From Acidobacteriota bacterium (GTDB lineage Bacteria > Acidobacteriota > Vicinamibacteria > Vicinamibacterales > UBA8438): 48,533 nt of DNA. Positions 1 to 9,755 of this stretch are shown here, in pieces (position 1 is the stretch's first letter; each line of letters begins with the position of its first letter). The translations under genes were made by a program, and so were the position numbers. Under the pieces are notes generated by a model. The model worked only from the letters and a program-made list of their open reading frames with translations, searched no databases and had not been told where the DNA came from. The stretch spans positions 1-48,533 of the forward strand of contig DQNS01000083.1 in NCBI GenBank assembly GCA_015659035.1. Direction: 5' to 3'.

Positions 1-234
1 CTAGTTCTGGCCGGCGTTCGTCCGTCTCGCCGCGAAGGCTTCAAACGTGCTCATAGTCTCTGCCGGTGAAGTGCTGACCTTTGCCCGGCTCGCCGGCGTT
101 AGACCGAGCTGCACCGCCCACGGGCGCAGTTCGCTACCGGCCCGGACGCCCGCGCCGATCGCCGGATGCGGTCGAACCGACGGTCTGCCCTCGCGGGTCG
201 TCGACTGGATGACCGGCGTGAAATCCGGTGCGGC
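1..234 (-). pseudogene. P27-family phage terminase small subunit, 3' remnant
   Basis: Read on the minus strand, a frame ending in the TAG at bases 3-1 encodes about 78 residues that look like the C-terminal half of P27-family terminase small subunits. It has an FTPVIQST..EGRPSVRPHP-type stretch, then an arginine/alanine-rich helix and the family-typical LGLTPASRAKV near the end. P27 proteins recognise phage DNA ends for packaging. The frame stays open to about base 300, but no start codon precedes the recognisable part and the N-terminal half is missing, so this is read as a truncated relic. No large terminase, portal or capsid gene is nearby in the window. The family call rests on motif recognition only. 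Confidence 0.6.
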
Positions 235-358
235 CGGTTGAGGGCGCGGGTGAGGGCAGCCATTACGGAATCGCCAAAGGAGCCGTTTGGCATAAAGGCG
301 TCAGCCCACGCGATCGCATCACCAAAGCCCAAAGCCGCGGGGGTGGTGGGCGGTCGTG
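235..358. other. Intergenic stretch without assigned content
   Basis: Between the terminase remnant and the M48 peptidase stop codon. A minus-strand frame is open here (99-332), but it overlaps the remnant out of frame and resembles nothing I know. No promoter or hairpin stands out. Confidence 0.4.
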
Positions 359-1600
359 CTACCCCTGGTTCAAGGTCCGAAGCGCCGTGATCCGATGCAA
401 CACCGGCGGGTGTGAATGGTGCAGAAACACCTGCAGCGGGTGGGGGGTCAGGTTCGACAGGCTATCGGCCGACAGCTTCTTCAGCGCCGTGACGAGCGGC
501 TCGGCGCTGCCGGTCGTGTCGGCGGCGAACGCGTCCGCCTCGAACTCGTACCGGCGTGAGAACGAATTGACCAGGACCGACAGGACCAGCTCGATCGGGG
601 TGAACAGCAGCCCAAAGAACACCAGCCCGGCATGCACCGACGGTTCCGGCACGGCGAAGGCGTCGAACAGGCCGGGACGATCCAGAAACAACGACAGCAA
701 CCAGAACAATGCGCCGGTGTGGGCGAGACTGAGCGTCAGGCCCTTCAGGATGTGCCGGCGCTTGTAGTGGCCCACCTCGTGCGCCACGATGGCGACCAGC
801 TCGGGGGTCGTCTGCTGCTCGATCAGCGTGTCGAACAACGCGATCCGCTTGTGGCTGCCGAAGCCGGTGAAGAACGCATTGGCCTTCGCCGACCGTCGAG
901 ACCCGTCGATCACGGTGATGCCGTCGAGCGGGAACTGCGTCGACCGCGCGTAGTCGAGCAGTGCATCCTTGAGCTCGCCGCCGTCGAGCGGGCTGAAGGT
1001 GTTGAACAGCGGCATGATCCAGGTGGGCGCCACGAACTGGGCCGTCAGCATGAAGACGGTGACGGCGCCCCAGCACCAGAGCCAGGCCAGCGGTCCGGCC
1101 CAGTCGAAGAAGAACAGCACCGCGGCCAGCAACGCGCCGCCGAGCACCGCCCCCAGAGCGAGCCCTTTCACACGATCGAGCACAAACGTGCGCCCCGTCG
1201 TGCGGTTGAACCCGAACCGCTCCTCGATGACGAATGTGGAGTAGATCCGGAACGGCAGACCGAGCGCGGTCGAAGCGACCACGAGGGCCCCGATGAAAAG
1301 CAGACCGGTCGGTATCGGTCCCAGCCCGGCCCCACGGCACAGCCGGTCGAGCCAGCCGAACCCGCCGAGCTGCCAGAACAGGAGCAGCGCGGTCAGGCTG
1401 ACGGCTTCGTGCACCAGACCGAACCGCGTGCGGGTCCGGGTGTAGGCCTGCGAGCGCGCGTAGGTTTTCTCGTCGTAGGCCGGGCGGAACTCGTCCGGTA
1501 CGGTCGGGCTCATCGCCCGGATGTTCAGCAGGCTCGTCACGACCGAGAGCGCGAGCTCTCCTAGCAACGCGACCAGCACGATCCATGCGTAGATGTTCAT
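359..1600 (-). CDS. M48 family metallopeptidase (Ste24 / CAAX prenyl protease 1 type)
   Basis: A 413-residue integral-membrane zinc endopeptidase. The zinc motif HEVGH is at about residues 273-277, in the Ste24-typical context HEVGHYKRRH. The third ligand lies in EADAFA at about residue 353, and the late HPPVLHRI motif is also typical of Ste24. Several hydrophobic segments flank the catalytic domain: residues 5-25, a cluster around 60-110, a pair around 150-190, and two after the HEVGH. The length matches the family (about 410-430). Bacterial homologues are thought to work in membrane-protein quality control; prenyl-CAAX processing is not expected in bacteria. It is divergent from the aldehyde dehydrogenase gene, with a 92-bp shared upstream region. 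The ATG has no obvious Shine-Dalgarno. Confidence 0.93.
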   Translation of the reverse strand: MNIYAWIVLVALLGELALSVVTSLLNIRAMSPTVPDEFRPAYDEKTYARSQAYTRTRTRFGLVHEAVSLTALLLFWQLGGFGWLDRLCRGAGLGPIPTGLLFIGALVVASTALGLPFRIYSTFVIEERFGFNRTTGRTFVLDRVKGLALGAVLGGALLAAVLFFFDWAGPLAWLWCWGAVTVFMLTAQFVAPTWIMPLFNTFSPLDGGELKDALLDYARSTQFPLDGITVIDGSRRSAKANAFFTGFGSHKRIALFDTLIEQQTTPELVAIVAHEVGHYKRRHILKGLTLSLAHTGALFWLLSLFLDRPGLFDAFAVPEPSVHAGLVFFGLLFTPIELVLSVLVNSFSRRYEFEADAFAADTTGSAEPLVTALKKLSADSLSNLTPHPLQVFLHHSHPPVLHRITALRTLNQG

Positions 1601-1649
1601 AACCGGAGGCCGGCACCGCGGAGCGGACCGCCGCTCAGCGACGACAGAT

Positions 1650-1655
1650 TATACT
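1650..1655 (+). promoter_or_regulatory. Candidate -10 box (TATACT) upstream of aldehyde dehydrogenase
   Basis: TATACT lies 37 nt before the start codon at 1693. No convincing -35 hexamer at 16-18 bp. It would drive the dehydrogenase / fumarase / exporter run. Confidence 0.35.
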
Positions 1656-1692
1656 GAGAGGATCTGTTCGGCACCTATCCACGAGGAAGCGC

Positions 1693-3114
1693 ATGACCAC
1701 GACCGAGACCGTTTCGCATGTCATGACGATCGACGGTGCTCCGGCAGCCGCCGAGGCGACATTCGGCGTGATCAATCCTGCCACCGGCGACGTCTTCGAC
1801 CAGGCCCCCGAGTGCACCCGCGAGCAGCTCGACGCGGCGATGCAGGCGGCGGCCACCGCCTTTCGGACCTGGCGGGGGGACGAGGCGGCCCGCCGGGCGT
1901 TGCTCGGTGCCTGTGCCGACGCGGTCAAGGCCCACGCCGATGAGCTGGCGCGGGTGCTCACCCAGGAACAGGGCAAGCCGCTGGCCAAGGCGGCGGCGGA
2001 GATCGCCGGGGCCGCCAAGTGGTTCACCTACACGGCCCGGCTCGAGATCCCGGTGGAGGTCGCGCTCGACAACGATCGCGTGCGGGTCGAGGTGCGCCGC
2101 CGGCCGTACGGCGTCGTGGCGGCCATCACCCCCTGGAACTATCCGGTGTCGCTGGCGGTCTGGAAGATCGCCCCGGCGCTGCTGGCCGGCAACACGATCG
2201 TGTTGAAGCCGTCGCCGTTCACGCCGCTGGCGACGCTGCGGCTGGGCGAGATCCTCCGGGACGTGCTGCCGTCGGGCGTGCTCAACGTCGTGTCGGGCGG
2301 CGACGCGCTCGGGGCCTGGATGACGTCGCACCCGGCGGTCCGCAAGATCTCGTTCACCGGGTCGGTCGCCACCGGCAAGCTGGTCGCCGCGGCTGCCGCA
2401 CCGGACCTGAAGCGGGTCACGCTCGAGCTTGGCGGCAACGACCCGGCGATCGTGCTGCCGGACGTCGACGTGGCGCGGACCGCGAAGCGGCTGTTCTGGG
2501 GCGCGTTCGAGAACTGCGGGCAGGTCTGCAGCGCGATCAAGCGGGTCTATGTGCCGGAGTCGCTCTACGAGTCGATGGTCGCGCAGCTGGCCGACATGGC
2601 CCGTGGTGTGAAGGTGGGGAACGGGCTCGACGAGGACAGCCAGCTCGGTCCGATCAACAACCGGCCCCAGTTCGAGCGGGTGCAGGAGCTGGTGGAGGAT
2701 GCCAGGCAGGCCGGTGCCAGGCTGGTGACGGGGGGGCAGTGTCTGGGTGAAGGTGGCTACTTCTACGCGCCCACCATCGTCGCTGATCTCCAGGATGGCG
2801 TACGTCTCGTCGACGAAGAGCAGTTCGGGCCGGTGCTGCCGGTGGTGCCCTACACGGAGCTCGACGACGCGATCGAGCGCGCCAACGCGACCCACTTCGG
2901 TCTGAGCGGGTCGGTCTGGTCGAGCGACACCGCCAGGGCGGAAGAGGTGGCACGCCGGCTCGAGTGTGGCACGGCGTGGGTCAACCAGCACCTGAACGTG
3001 CTGCCACATGCGCCGTTCGGCGGCGCCAAGTGGTCCGGCATCGGGGTCGAGAACGGTCCCTGGGGATTGCTTGGTTTCACCGAGATCCAGACGGTGAACG
3101 TCGCCAAGGGATGA
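1693..3114 (+). CDS. NAD(P)-dependent aldehyde dehydrogenase
   Basis: A 473-residue member of the ALDH superfamily, oxidising an aldehyde to a carboxylate with NAD(P). Visible landmarks are the PWNYP substrate/cofactor motif at about residue 147, the general base E245 in LELGGNDP, and the nucleophile C279 in [19 protein letters not shown] near the C-terminus is the usual oligomerisation/catalytic loop. The length is typical. The substrate cannot be fixed from sequence; a succinate-semialdehyde-, betaine- or phenylacetaldehyde-type enzyme is possible. AGGAAG precedes the ATG. Its stop codon overlaps an ATGA with the fumarase reading frame, which suggests co-transcription with the TCA-cycle enzyme. 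Confidence 0.93.
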   Translation: MTTTETVSHVMTIDGAPAAAEATFGVINPATGDVFDQAPECTREQLDAAMQAAATAFRTWRGDEAARRALLGACADAVKAHADELARVLTQEQGKPLAKAAAEIAGAAKWFTYTARLEIPVEVALDNDRVRVEVRRRPYGVVAAITPWNYPVSLAVWKIAPALLAGNTIVLKPSPFTPLATLRLGEILRDVLPSGVLNVVSGGDALGAWMTSHPAVRKISFTGSVATGKLVAAAAAPDLKRVTLELGGNDPAIVLPDVDVARTAKRLFWGAFENCGQVCSAIKRVYVPESLYESMVAQLADMARGVKVGNGLDEDSQLGPINNRPQFERVQELVEDARQAGARLVTGGQCLGEGGYFYAPTIVADLQDGVRLVDEEQFGPVLPVVPYTELDDAIERANATHFGLSGSVWSSDTARAEEVARRLECGTAWVNQHLNVLPHAPFGGAKWSGIGVENGPWGLLGFTEIQTVNVAKG

Positions 3115-3122
3115 GATCGGCC

Positions 3123-4765
<1,643 letters not shown>

Positions 4766-4769
<4 letters not shown>

Positions 4770-6382
4770 GTGGCACCGTCGAGGGCGCCACCGCACCATC
4801 TGGAACGACGGCCGGCGTCCCCACGACGCCGGGGCCACTGAGTCACCGGCAGGTCCTCATCGTCTTCAGCGGTCTGATGGCGGGGTTGCTGCTCGCCGCG
4901 CTTGACCAGACCATCGTCGCCACCGCACTGCCCACAATCGTGGGCGAGCTCGGCGGGCTCGACCACTATTCGTGGGTTGTCACCGCCTACCTGCTCAGCT
5001 CTACGGTCAGCACGCCACTCTACGGGAAGATCAGCGACATCTACGGCCGCAAGGCGGTGTTCCAGACCGCCATCCTCATCTTCCTGGCCGGCTCGCTGCT
5101 GGCTGGACTCGCCCAGACGATGGTGCAGCTCATCCTGTGCCGTGGGCTCCAGGGCGCCGGCGCCGGCGGGTTGATGGCGATGGCCTTCGCCGTGGTCGGC
5201 GATGTCGTGTCGCCGCGCGAGCGCGGGCGCTACACGGGGTATCTGGGCTCGGTCTTCGCGTTCGCCAGCGTCGTCGGGCCGCTGGTCGGGGGGTTCATTG
5301 TCGACCACGTATCGTGGCGGTGGGTCTTCCTCATCAACCTGCCGGTCGGGGCGACCGCGTTGGTCGTCACCTCGCGGGTGCTCAAGCTGACGGTCGTGCG
5401 ACGGTCGGCCCGGATCGATGTCGAGGGTGCCTTCCTGCTGGTCGTTGGTGTGAGCTGCCTCCTGCTGGCGCTGGTCTGGGGGGGGACGGAGTATCCCTGG
5501 GGCTCGGGGGTCATCGTCGGTCTGGGGCTCACCGGCGTGGTCCTGACCCTGGCCTTCATCGCCTGGGAATCGCGCGTCGCCGAGCCGATGCTCCCGCTCC
5601 GGCTCTTCAGGAACCCGATCTTCTCGGTCAGCTCGGGGCTCGGGTTCCTGATCGGAGGCGGCATGTTCGGCGGCATCATCTTCCTGCCGCTCTTTCTCCA
5701 GGTGGTGACCGGCGCCTCGGCGACCAACTCCGGGTTGCTGATGCTGCCGTTGATGGGCGGCCTGATGACCACCTCGATTACATCCGGGCGGATGATCAGC
5801 CGCACCGGTCGCTACAAGGTGTGGCCGGTGACCGGGATGGCGGTCGCGGCCGCCGGGATGTTCCTGCTCAGTCTGATGGACGCCGACACCACGCGGCTCG
5901 AAAGCTTGGTCTTCATGCTCGTGTTTGGGCTCGGGATTGGGATGGTGTTGCCGGTGCTGGTGCTCGTCGTCCAGAACGCGGTGCCCTACGCCGACCTGGG
6001 TGTTGCCACCTCGGCCGCCACGTTCTTCCGGACGATGGGCGGGTCGTTCGGGGTGGCGGTCTTCGGTGCGATCCTGAACATCCGGATGGCGGAGGAGATG
6101 CCGCGGCTGGTGCCCGCTGCCGCGCTGGCCATGGCAGGGGGCCGCACGAGCCAGCTACTCAGCAGCCCCGCGCAGATCCGGCTGTTGCCGCCGGCGGTCA
6201 TGAACGGGATCATCGAGGCGCTCGCACGCTCGATCCACAGCGTGTTCCTGTGGGCGATCCCGCTGCTGCTGGTCGGCTTTGCGCTGTCCTGGTTTCTCGA
6301 TGAGATCCCGCTGCGCGAGACCGTGCACGCCGGGTCGCTGAGTCCAGGTTCGACCCCACAACCGTCGGTTCCAGTCGCCTGA
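4766..6382 (+). CDS. MFS transporter, DHA2 (EmrB/QacA-like, 14-TM) family
   Basis: A 538-residue major facilitator superfamily exporter with about 14 hydrophobic segments. The first helix carries [14 protein letters not shown], the motif characteristic of DHA2 drug:H+ antiporters. Motif A appears as [10 protein letters not shown] after helix 2, and a proline/glycine-rich VGPLVGGFI in helix 5 corresponds to antiporter motif C. A long open frame extends upstream, but the GTG at 4766 is preferred: it overlaps the fumarase TGA (GTGA), giving a short cytoplasmic tail before helix 1. Translational coupling with fumarase is likely. The substrate is unknown. Export of a small organic compound or drug is the family role, and the link with ALDH and fumarase is suggestive only. 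Confidence 0.92.
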
Positions 6383-6410
6383 GGTCAGGCTGTTCGCTAC
6401 CGGTGACCTC
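6381..6410 (+). terminator. Inverted repeat after the exporter stop codon
   Basis: Perfect 7-bp arms GAGGTCA (6381-6387) and TGACCTC (6404-6410) enclose 16 nt. The 5' arm overlaps the stop codon and the 3' arm overlaps the predicted -35 of the next gene. There is no T-tract, so it could be a weak terminator or an operator. Confidence 0.35.
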
Positions 6411-6431
6411 CCGCGATTTGGCTGGTATGCT
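6403..6431 (+). promoter_or_regulatory. Promoter candidate GTGACC-17-TATGCT
   Basis: A -35-like GTGACC (6403-6408) and -10-like TATGCT (6426-6431) are 17 bp apart. The expected transcription start would fall within a few bases of the ATG at 6440, giving a leaderless or near-leaderless mRNA. Confidence 0.45.
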
Positions 6432-6439
6432 GCTAGACC

Positions 6440-6775
6440 ATGCTGAGACTCATCATCGACGTCCTCGCGACCGCGGGGCTCCTCCTCGTCCTCGCGTCTG
6501 CGCTGCCCGGCGTGCGCCTGAAATCGTATGGCACCGCGGTGGTCGTCGCGCTGGTCTACGGCCTGTTGAATTTCTTTCTGGGCACGCTGGTCGGGTGGAT
6601 CCTGTTCATCCCGATGTTTCTTAGCCTCGGCCTGTTAGGGCTGGTCATCAACGCCCTGATGTTGTGGCTGACCGACAAGCTGATCGAGGACTTCGAGATC
6701 GATTCTGTGAAAACGACTCTGATCATGGCGGTGTTGCTGACGATAGGTAGGGTCGTGCTGAGCTGGCTGCTGTGA
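6440..6775 (+). CDS. Small 4-TM membrane protein, phage-holin IV / YvlD-like superfamily
   Basis: A 111-residue, almost wholly hydrophobic protein with four predicted helices (about residues 3-22, 31-47, 50-75 and 90-110). The short polar turn LTDKLIEDFEID precedes the last helix. This pattern and length match the widespread YvlD-type family that databases label 'phage holin family 4'. These are normally chromosomal membrane proteins of unknown function rather than lysis genes. The stop overlaps the GTG of the next gene (GTGA), so the two are probably translated together. Confidence 0.8.
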   Translation: MLRLIIDVLATAGLLLVLASALPGVRLKSYGTAVVVALVYGLLNFFLGTLVGWILFIPMFLSLGLLGLVINALMLWLTDKLIEDFEIDSVKTTLIMAVLLTIGRVVLSWLL

Positions 6776-7575
6776 CCACGACCAACGACGCCCATGCCCG
6801 GCCGTCCGGCGACGCGCCGGAGCTGCTGTACGACGTGAATGTCCCCACACCCACGCATGCCGAGCGGGCGCGGACCCTGGTGGCGCAGATGACGACCGGC
6901 ACCCTGTGCACGTTGGCCGCCGAGCCCGAGGGCTATCCCTACGGCTCGTTCGTGACGGTCGCCTTCGACAACGGCAACCCTGTCTTTCTCGTCAGCACGC
7001 TGGCCGAGCACACCCGGAACCTGCAGCGCGACCCACGGGCGTCGCTGCTGGTGGCCGAAGGCGGCTCCGAGGACCCGCTCGCGAACGGTCGTGTGACGTT
7101 GCTCGGGCCCTGCAGCCAGGTTGACGGCGACGGGGGCAGCGCGCGCGCGGCGTTCCTGGCCACCCATCCGAACGCCGCCTACTATGCCGATTTCCGCGAC
7201 TTCGCGTTCTGGCAGCTGCGGGTGGAATCGATCCGGTATATCGGCGGGTACGGGCGGATGTCCTGGGTGGAGGCGGCCGACTGGCACATGGCCGAACCGG
7301 ACCCGCTCGCCGCCTCGGCCGCCGGCGTCATCGCCCACATGAACGACGACCACGCCGAGGCGATGGTGCTCTACTGCAAGGCGTTCTCGAAGGCGACCGA
7401 CATCACCGCTGCCAGCATGACCGGGGTCGACCGGTACGGCTTCGAGATGTCGGCCGTGACCGCCGAGGGACCCCGACCCGTACGTCTGGCGTTCGCCGAC
7501 CCGGTCGGCACGCCGGAGGAGGTCCGGGCCGCCCTCGTCGCGATGCTCGAGGACGCCCGGACCAAGCTCGGCTGA
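6772..7575 (+). CDS. HugZ-like pyridoxamine-5'-phosphate-oxidase-fold protein with DUF2470 domain
   Basis: A 267-residue soluble protein. Residues about 28-170 form a split-barrel FMN-binding-like domain, recognisable from the start RTLVAQMTTGTLCTL, YGSFVTVAFDNGNPVFLVS and the TRNLQRDPRASLLV segment. Residues about 180-265 match DUF2470, with AHMNDDHAEAMVLYCKAF and the GVDRYGFEM turn. This architecture is that of HugZ/HutZ and plant GluTRBP-related proteins, which bind or degrade haem. A haem role is therefore possible but not shown. The start is the GTG overlapping the upstream stop. Confidence 0.87.
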   Translation: MTTTNDAHARPSGDAPELLYDVNVPTPTHAERARTLVAQMTTGTLCTLAAEPEGYPYGSFVTVAFDNGNPVFLVSTLAEHTRNLQRDPRASLLVAEGGSEDPLANGRVTLLGPCSQVDGDGGSARAAFLATHPNAAYYADFRDFAFWQLRVESIRYIGGYGRMSWVEAADWHMAEPDPLAASAAGVIAHMNDDHAEAMVLYCKAFSKATDITAASMTGVDRYGFEMSAVTAEGPRPVRLAFADPVGTPEEVRAALVAMLEDARTKLG

Positions 7576-7594
7576 ACTGACCAGAGCCCCCACA

Positions 7595-7685
7595 CACAAG
7601 CGACGCTGCATTGGACGCGTCGCTAGACATCCTCCAGATCGGTCTCTTCTGGAAGAAGTCTAGCCCCCGCGCAGCGTCGCTAGTG
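7595..7685. repeat. Nested imperfect inverted repeat between convergent genes
   Basis: Three nested pairs of arms share one centre. The outer pair is GCGACGCTGC 7600-7609 with GCAGCGTCGC 7671-7680, extended outward by CAC/GTG (7595-7597/7683-7685). The middle pair is CTAGAC 7623-7628 with GTCTAG 7658-7663. The inner pair is TCCAGA 7633-7638 with TCTGGA 7648-7653, with a 9-nt loop. It fills the gap between the HugZ-like stop and the secreted-protein stop at 7686. It could act as a bidirectional terminator, although T-tracts are absent, or be a small mobile palindrome. Confidence 0.7.
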
Positions 7686-8237
7686 CTACGGCGTCATCAG
7701 GTGGGCCTCGCTCGTGCCCGCCGCCATGATAAACGCGCCACCCTGGTCGCGGCCCTCAGGGAAGCCCGTGGACGCTGTGGTCGCCATCGGCATTGCGATC
7801 GTCATGTGAAGACCGGCGCTCGCCTGGTCTGCGCCGTTCACCGACCTGAAGAACGAGCCAAATTCTGGCTTCACGCGGGTGCCGTTCGCGGCGGCGGCGG
7901 CCACCAGCGCGCGCTCCCCATCAGCGTCGGTACTCTCTGCATGAAACCGCCGGTTCTGCGCGACCCTGTCGAGGTTCATTTTGCTGGTGCATTGCACCGC
8001 GAACGGCTGTCGGTCGCGTTCATCCGCACGGCTGTAGCAGACGACCTGGTTGGTGCCTTCCTTGATCGTCGTGTAGGTGTGGTCGGCGGCCCACTTGACC
8101 ACGGTCGCGCCTTCACGGGCCCGGCGCGGCGCCGCGGCCAACGCCATCTCGATGAGCTCCGCGTTTGACTGTGCGTACACGCTTGACGAGAACGCCAGCG
8201 CGCCGAAGGCGAGGACGATGAGAACGATGCGTTTCAT
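7686..8237 (-). CDS. Secreted protein of unknown function
   Basis: A 183-residue protein with a clear signal peptide (KR start, hydrophobic residues 4-18, cleavage near VYAQ). The mature part contains two cysteines (in VVCYS and VQCTS), which could form a disulfide, and an alanine-rich second half with alternating small and charged residues. I do not recognise a domain. GGAGGT lies 7 nt before the ATG, a strong ribosome site. An upstream TATGAT (minus strand, forward 8306-8311) may be its -10. It is transcribed toward the HugZ-like gene. Confidence 0.7.
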   Translation of the reverse strand: MKRIVLIVLAFGALAFSSSVYAQSNAELIEMALAAAPRRAREGATVVKWAADHTYTTIKEGTNQVVCYSRADERDRQPFAVQCTSKMNLDRVAQNRRFHAESTDADGERALVAAAAANGTRVKPEFGSFFRSVNGADQASAGLHMTIAMPMATTASTGFPEGRDQGGAFIMAAGTSEAHLMTP

Positions 8238-8348
8238 TGAGTAACCTCCATCTCAAACAGCCGCGGAAAGGTGCGGCCAGACCTGTACCGGCAAGGTAAC
8301 CCGCAATCATAGCGTTTAAGACGCCGCGACCGCGATAGAGATTCCGGC

Positions 8349-8795
8349 CTAGTTGGTTCCCGGATCGTAGCGGATCTCCAGATACGTCACCCAGCCGTCT
8401 ATCTGAGAGTACCAGTGCGGCGTGCCGGCGGGGACGATGATCACGTCGCCTGTGCTGACCGTGCGGCTCTCGCCCTCCGCGATCGTGGCCACCCTCGCGC
8501 CGCTGCCGTCGACCGACCGGACCAGTGTGCCGCCGGTCACGATCGTCCCGCTGCCGTCAACGATGTGATGCACCTCCCACCCGGTGGCGTGCACGATGGC
8601 GTTCTGCGGCACGGTGCGGTGAATCAGGTTCACCCGCGTCAGATCGGTGCTCTCGATACGGGCCACGACCATCGGCGCCGCCGGCTGGTCCTCCAGCGTC
8701 CTCTTGAGATCGGCGCCGCTGGCGTAGGTACCCGGAGGCACGGCCTGGGCCGCCGCCAGCGAGACCAGAAGCATGAGACTTGTCAGGCCCACCAT
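8349..8795 (-). CDS. Secreted single-domain cupin protein
   Basis: A 148-residue protein with an N-terminal signal sequence (residues 1-18, cleavage after AQA). A single cupin barrel covers about residues 45-145. WEVHHIVDGSGTIVTGG is cupin motif 1, and GDVIIVPAGTPHWYSQ is motif 2 with the HWY histidine. Metal binding through motif-1 histidines and the motif-2 histidine is expected, but the exact ligand set is incomplete relative to dioxygenases. Function and substrate are unknown. GGAGG precedes the ATG with good spacing. It is divergent from the DUF1326 gene. Confidence 0.82.
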   Translation of the reverse strand: MVGLTSLMLLVSLAAAQAVPPGTYASGADLKRTLEDQPAAPMVVARIESTDLTRVNLIHRTVPQNAIVHATGWEVHHIVDGSGTIVTGGTLVRSVDGSGARVATIAEGESRTVSTGDVIIVPAGTPHWYSQIDGWVTYLEIRYDPGTN

Positions 8796-8944
8796 TTTGC
8801 GTCCTCCATCGATCGGTTCCTGTCCGAAAGGTCTTCATCCTAGCAGACCGGCAACGAGCCCGCCGACCCCCTTCTCAGAGGTGCGATAATGTTCGCTGGC
8901 GGACCGTGACACGGTTGTGGGCAAGCGTTCCAGGGAGAGTTCAG

Positions 8945-9559
8945 ATGGCAACGACAGGGTGGGCCATGAAGGGCCAAGGCTATGAGTATTGCAACTGCGA
9001 CTTCGGCTGTGGGTGCAATTTCGGCGGATTTCCCAACTCGAAAGACGGCAGCTGTCGCGCCCTCGTCGGGGTAAGGATCGACAGCGGTTCCTGTGGCGAC
9101 GTCGATCTGGCCGGGGTGACGTGTGCCGCCGTCTTCGACTGGCCCAAGGCGATTCACGAAGGCGGGGGCAAGTGCGCCTTCGTGGTCGACCCGTCGACGA
9201 CGGACGAACAGGCTGGGGCGCTCGGCCAGATCTTCACCGGTCAACTTGGTGGGATGCCCTGGGAGCTGCTGGGGCCGACGTTCGAGGTGGTCGGGTTGGA
9301 GAAGGCGCCGATCACGATCGAGGGCAGTGGTCCGAAGAGCACCTTCCGTATCGAAGGGATCGGCGAGGGTCGGGGTGACACCTTCACGAACCCGGTGACC
9401 GGCGAAGAGCACCTCGCCGAGGTACATCTCCCCACGGGTTTCATCTGGACCAGAGGCCAGTGCGGCGTGGGCACATTCAGCGTCTCGGCCGCCGGCGTCT
9501 CGGTTGCTTCGGAGAAGTCCAACTGGATCCTCTACGACTTCGATTGGTCCAACGCCTAG
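8945..9559 (+). CDS. DUF1326 domain-containing protein
   Basis: A 204-residue soluble protein matching the DUF1326 family. It starts with the cysteine cluster CNCDFGCGCNF at about residues 16-26, followed by a beta-rich body and ends with SNWILYDFDWSN. The cysteine cluster suggests metal binding. The family is uncharacterised. The frame is open upstream, but the ATG at 8945 is preferred because GGGAGAG lies just before it; an internal ATG at 8966 is the alternative. DUF1326 genes are commonly paired with DUF2182 membrane-protein genes, as here. A structured element begins at the stop codon. Confidence 0.88.
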   Translation: MATTGWAMKGQGYEYCNCDFGCGCNFGGFPNSKDGSCRALVGVRIDSGSCGDVDLAGVTCAAVFDWPKAIHEGGGKCAFVVDPSTTDEQAGALGQIFTGQLGGMPWELLGPTFEVVGLEKAPITIEGSGPKSTFRIEGIGEGRGDTFTNPVTGEEHLAEVHLPTGFIWTRGQCGVGTFSVSAAGVSVASEKSNWILYDFDWSNA

Positions 9560-9718
9560 CAGTTCGTGGTGAAAGTCCCGTGTCGCACGCAGACCGGTGA
9601 TGCGCTCGTCTGACAAGGCGAGACGAGGGAACATACCGGCAGTACGTGACCGAGGAGCAACGTAGGCAGCCGGGATGCAGCGCCGGTCGAATGCAGCGGG
9701 ACTTCCGCCACGAGCTGC
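9559..9718 (+). ncRNA. Candidate structured RNA element between DUF1326 and DUF2182 genes
   Basis: About 160 nt that fold into five helices by inspection. P1 is a 22-bp stem, 9559-9580 with 9697-9718, with two G-U wobbles and one A-C mismatch. P2 is 9592-9599 with 9681-9688. P3 is a hairpin, CTCGTCT 9605-9611 with AGACGAG 9621-9627. P4 is CCGGC 9636-9640 with GCCGG 9669-9673, capped by P5, TACGT 9643-9647 with ACGTA 9660-9664. P1 starts on the last base of the DUF1326 stop codon. No riboswitch class matches. The GUGAAAGUCC string recalls group II intron domain I, but no 5'/3' intron ends or reverse transcriptase are present. It could be a cis-regulatory RNA, an intron fragment or a MITE-like element with imperfect terminal repeats. 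Confidence 0.55.
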
Positions 9719-9755
9719 TCGGCGGCCGCCCACCGGGTCGATCGGGAGCACCCAG

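Noticed and set aside
99-332. Minus-strand frame with GFGDAIAWADAFMPNGSFGDS as a possible gene start
   Set aside because: It overlaps the terminase remnant in another frame, its second half is arginine-rich shadow sequence, and no family was recognised.
6440-6775. Reading the 'phage holin' family gene plus the terminase relic as an intact prophage
   Set aside because: The YvlD-type family is a common chromosomal membrane protein. No other phage structural, integrase or lysis gene is present.
9559-9718. Calling the structured element a group II intron
   Set aside because: Only a short GUGAAAGUCC resemblance. No GUGCG-type 5' end, no domain V hairpin and no reverse transcriptase were found.
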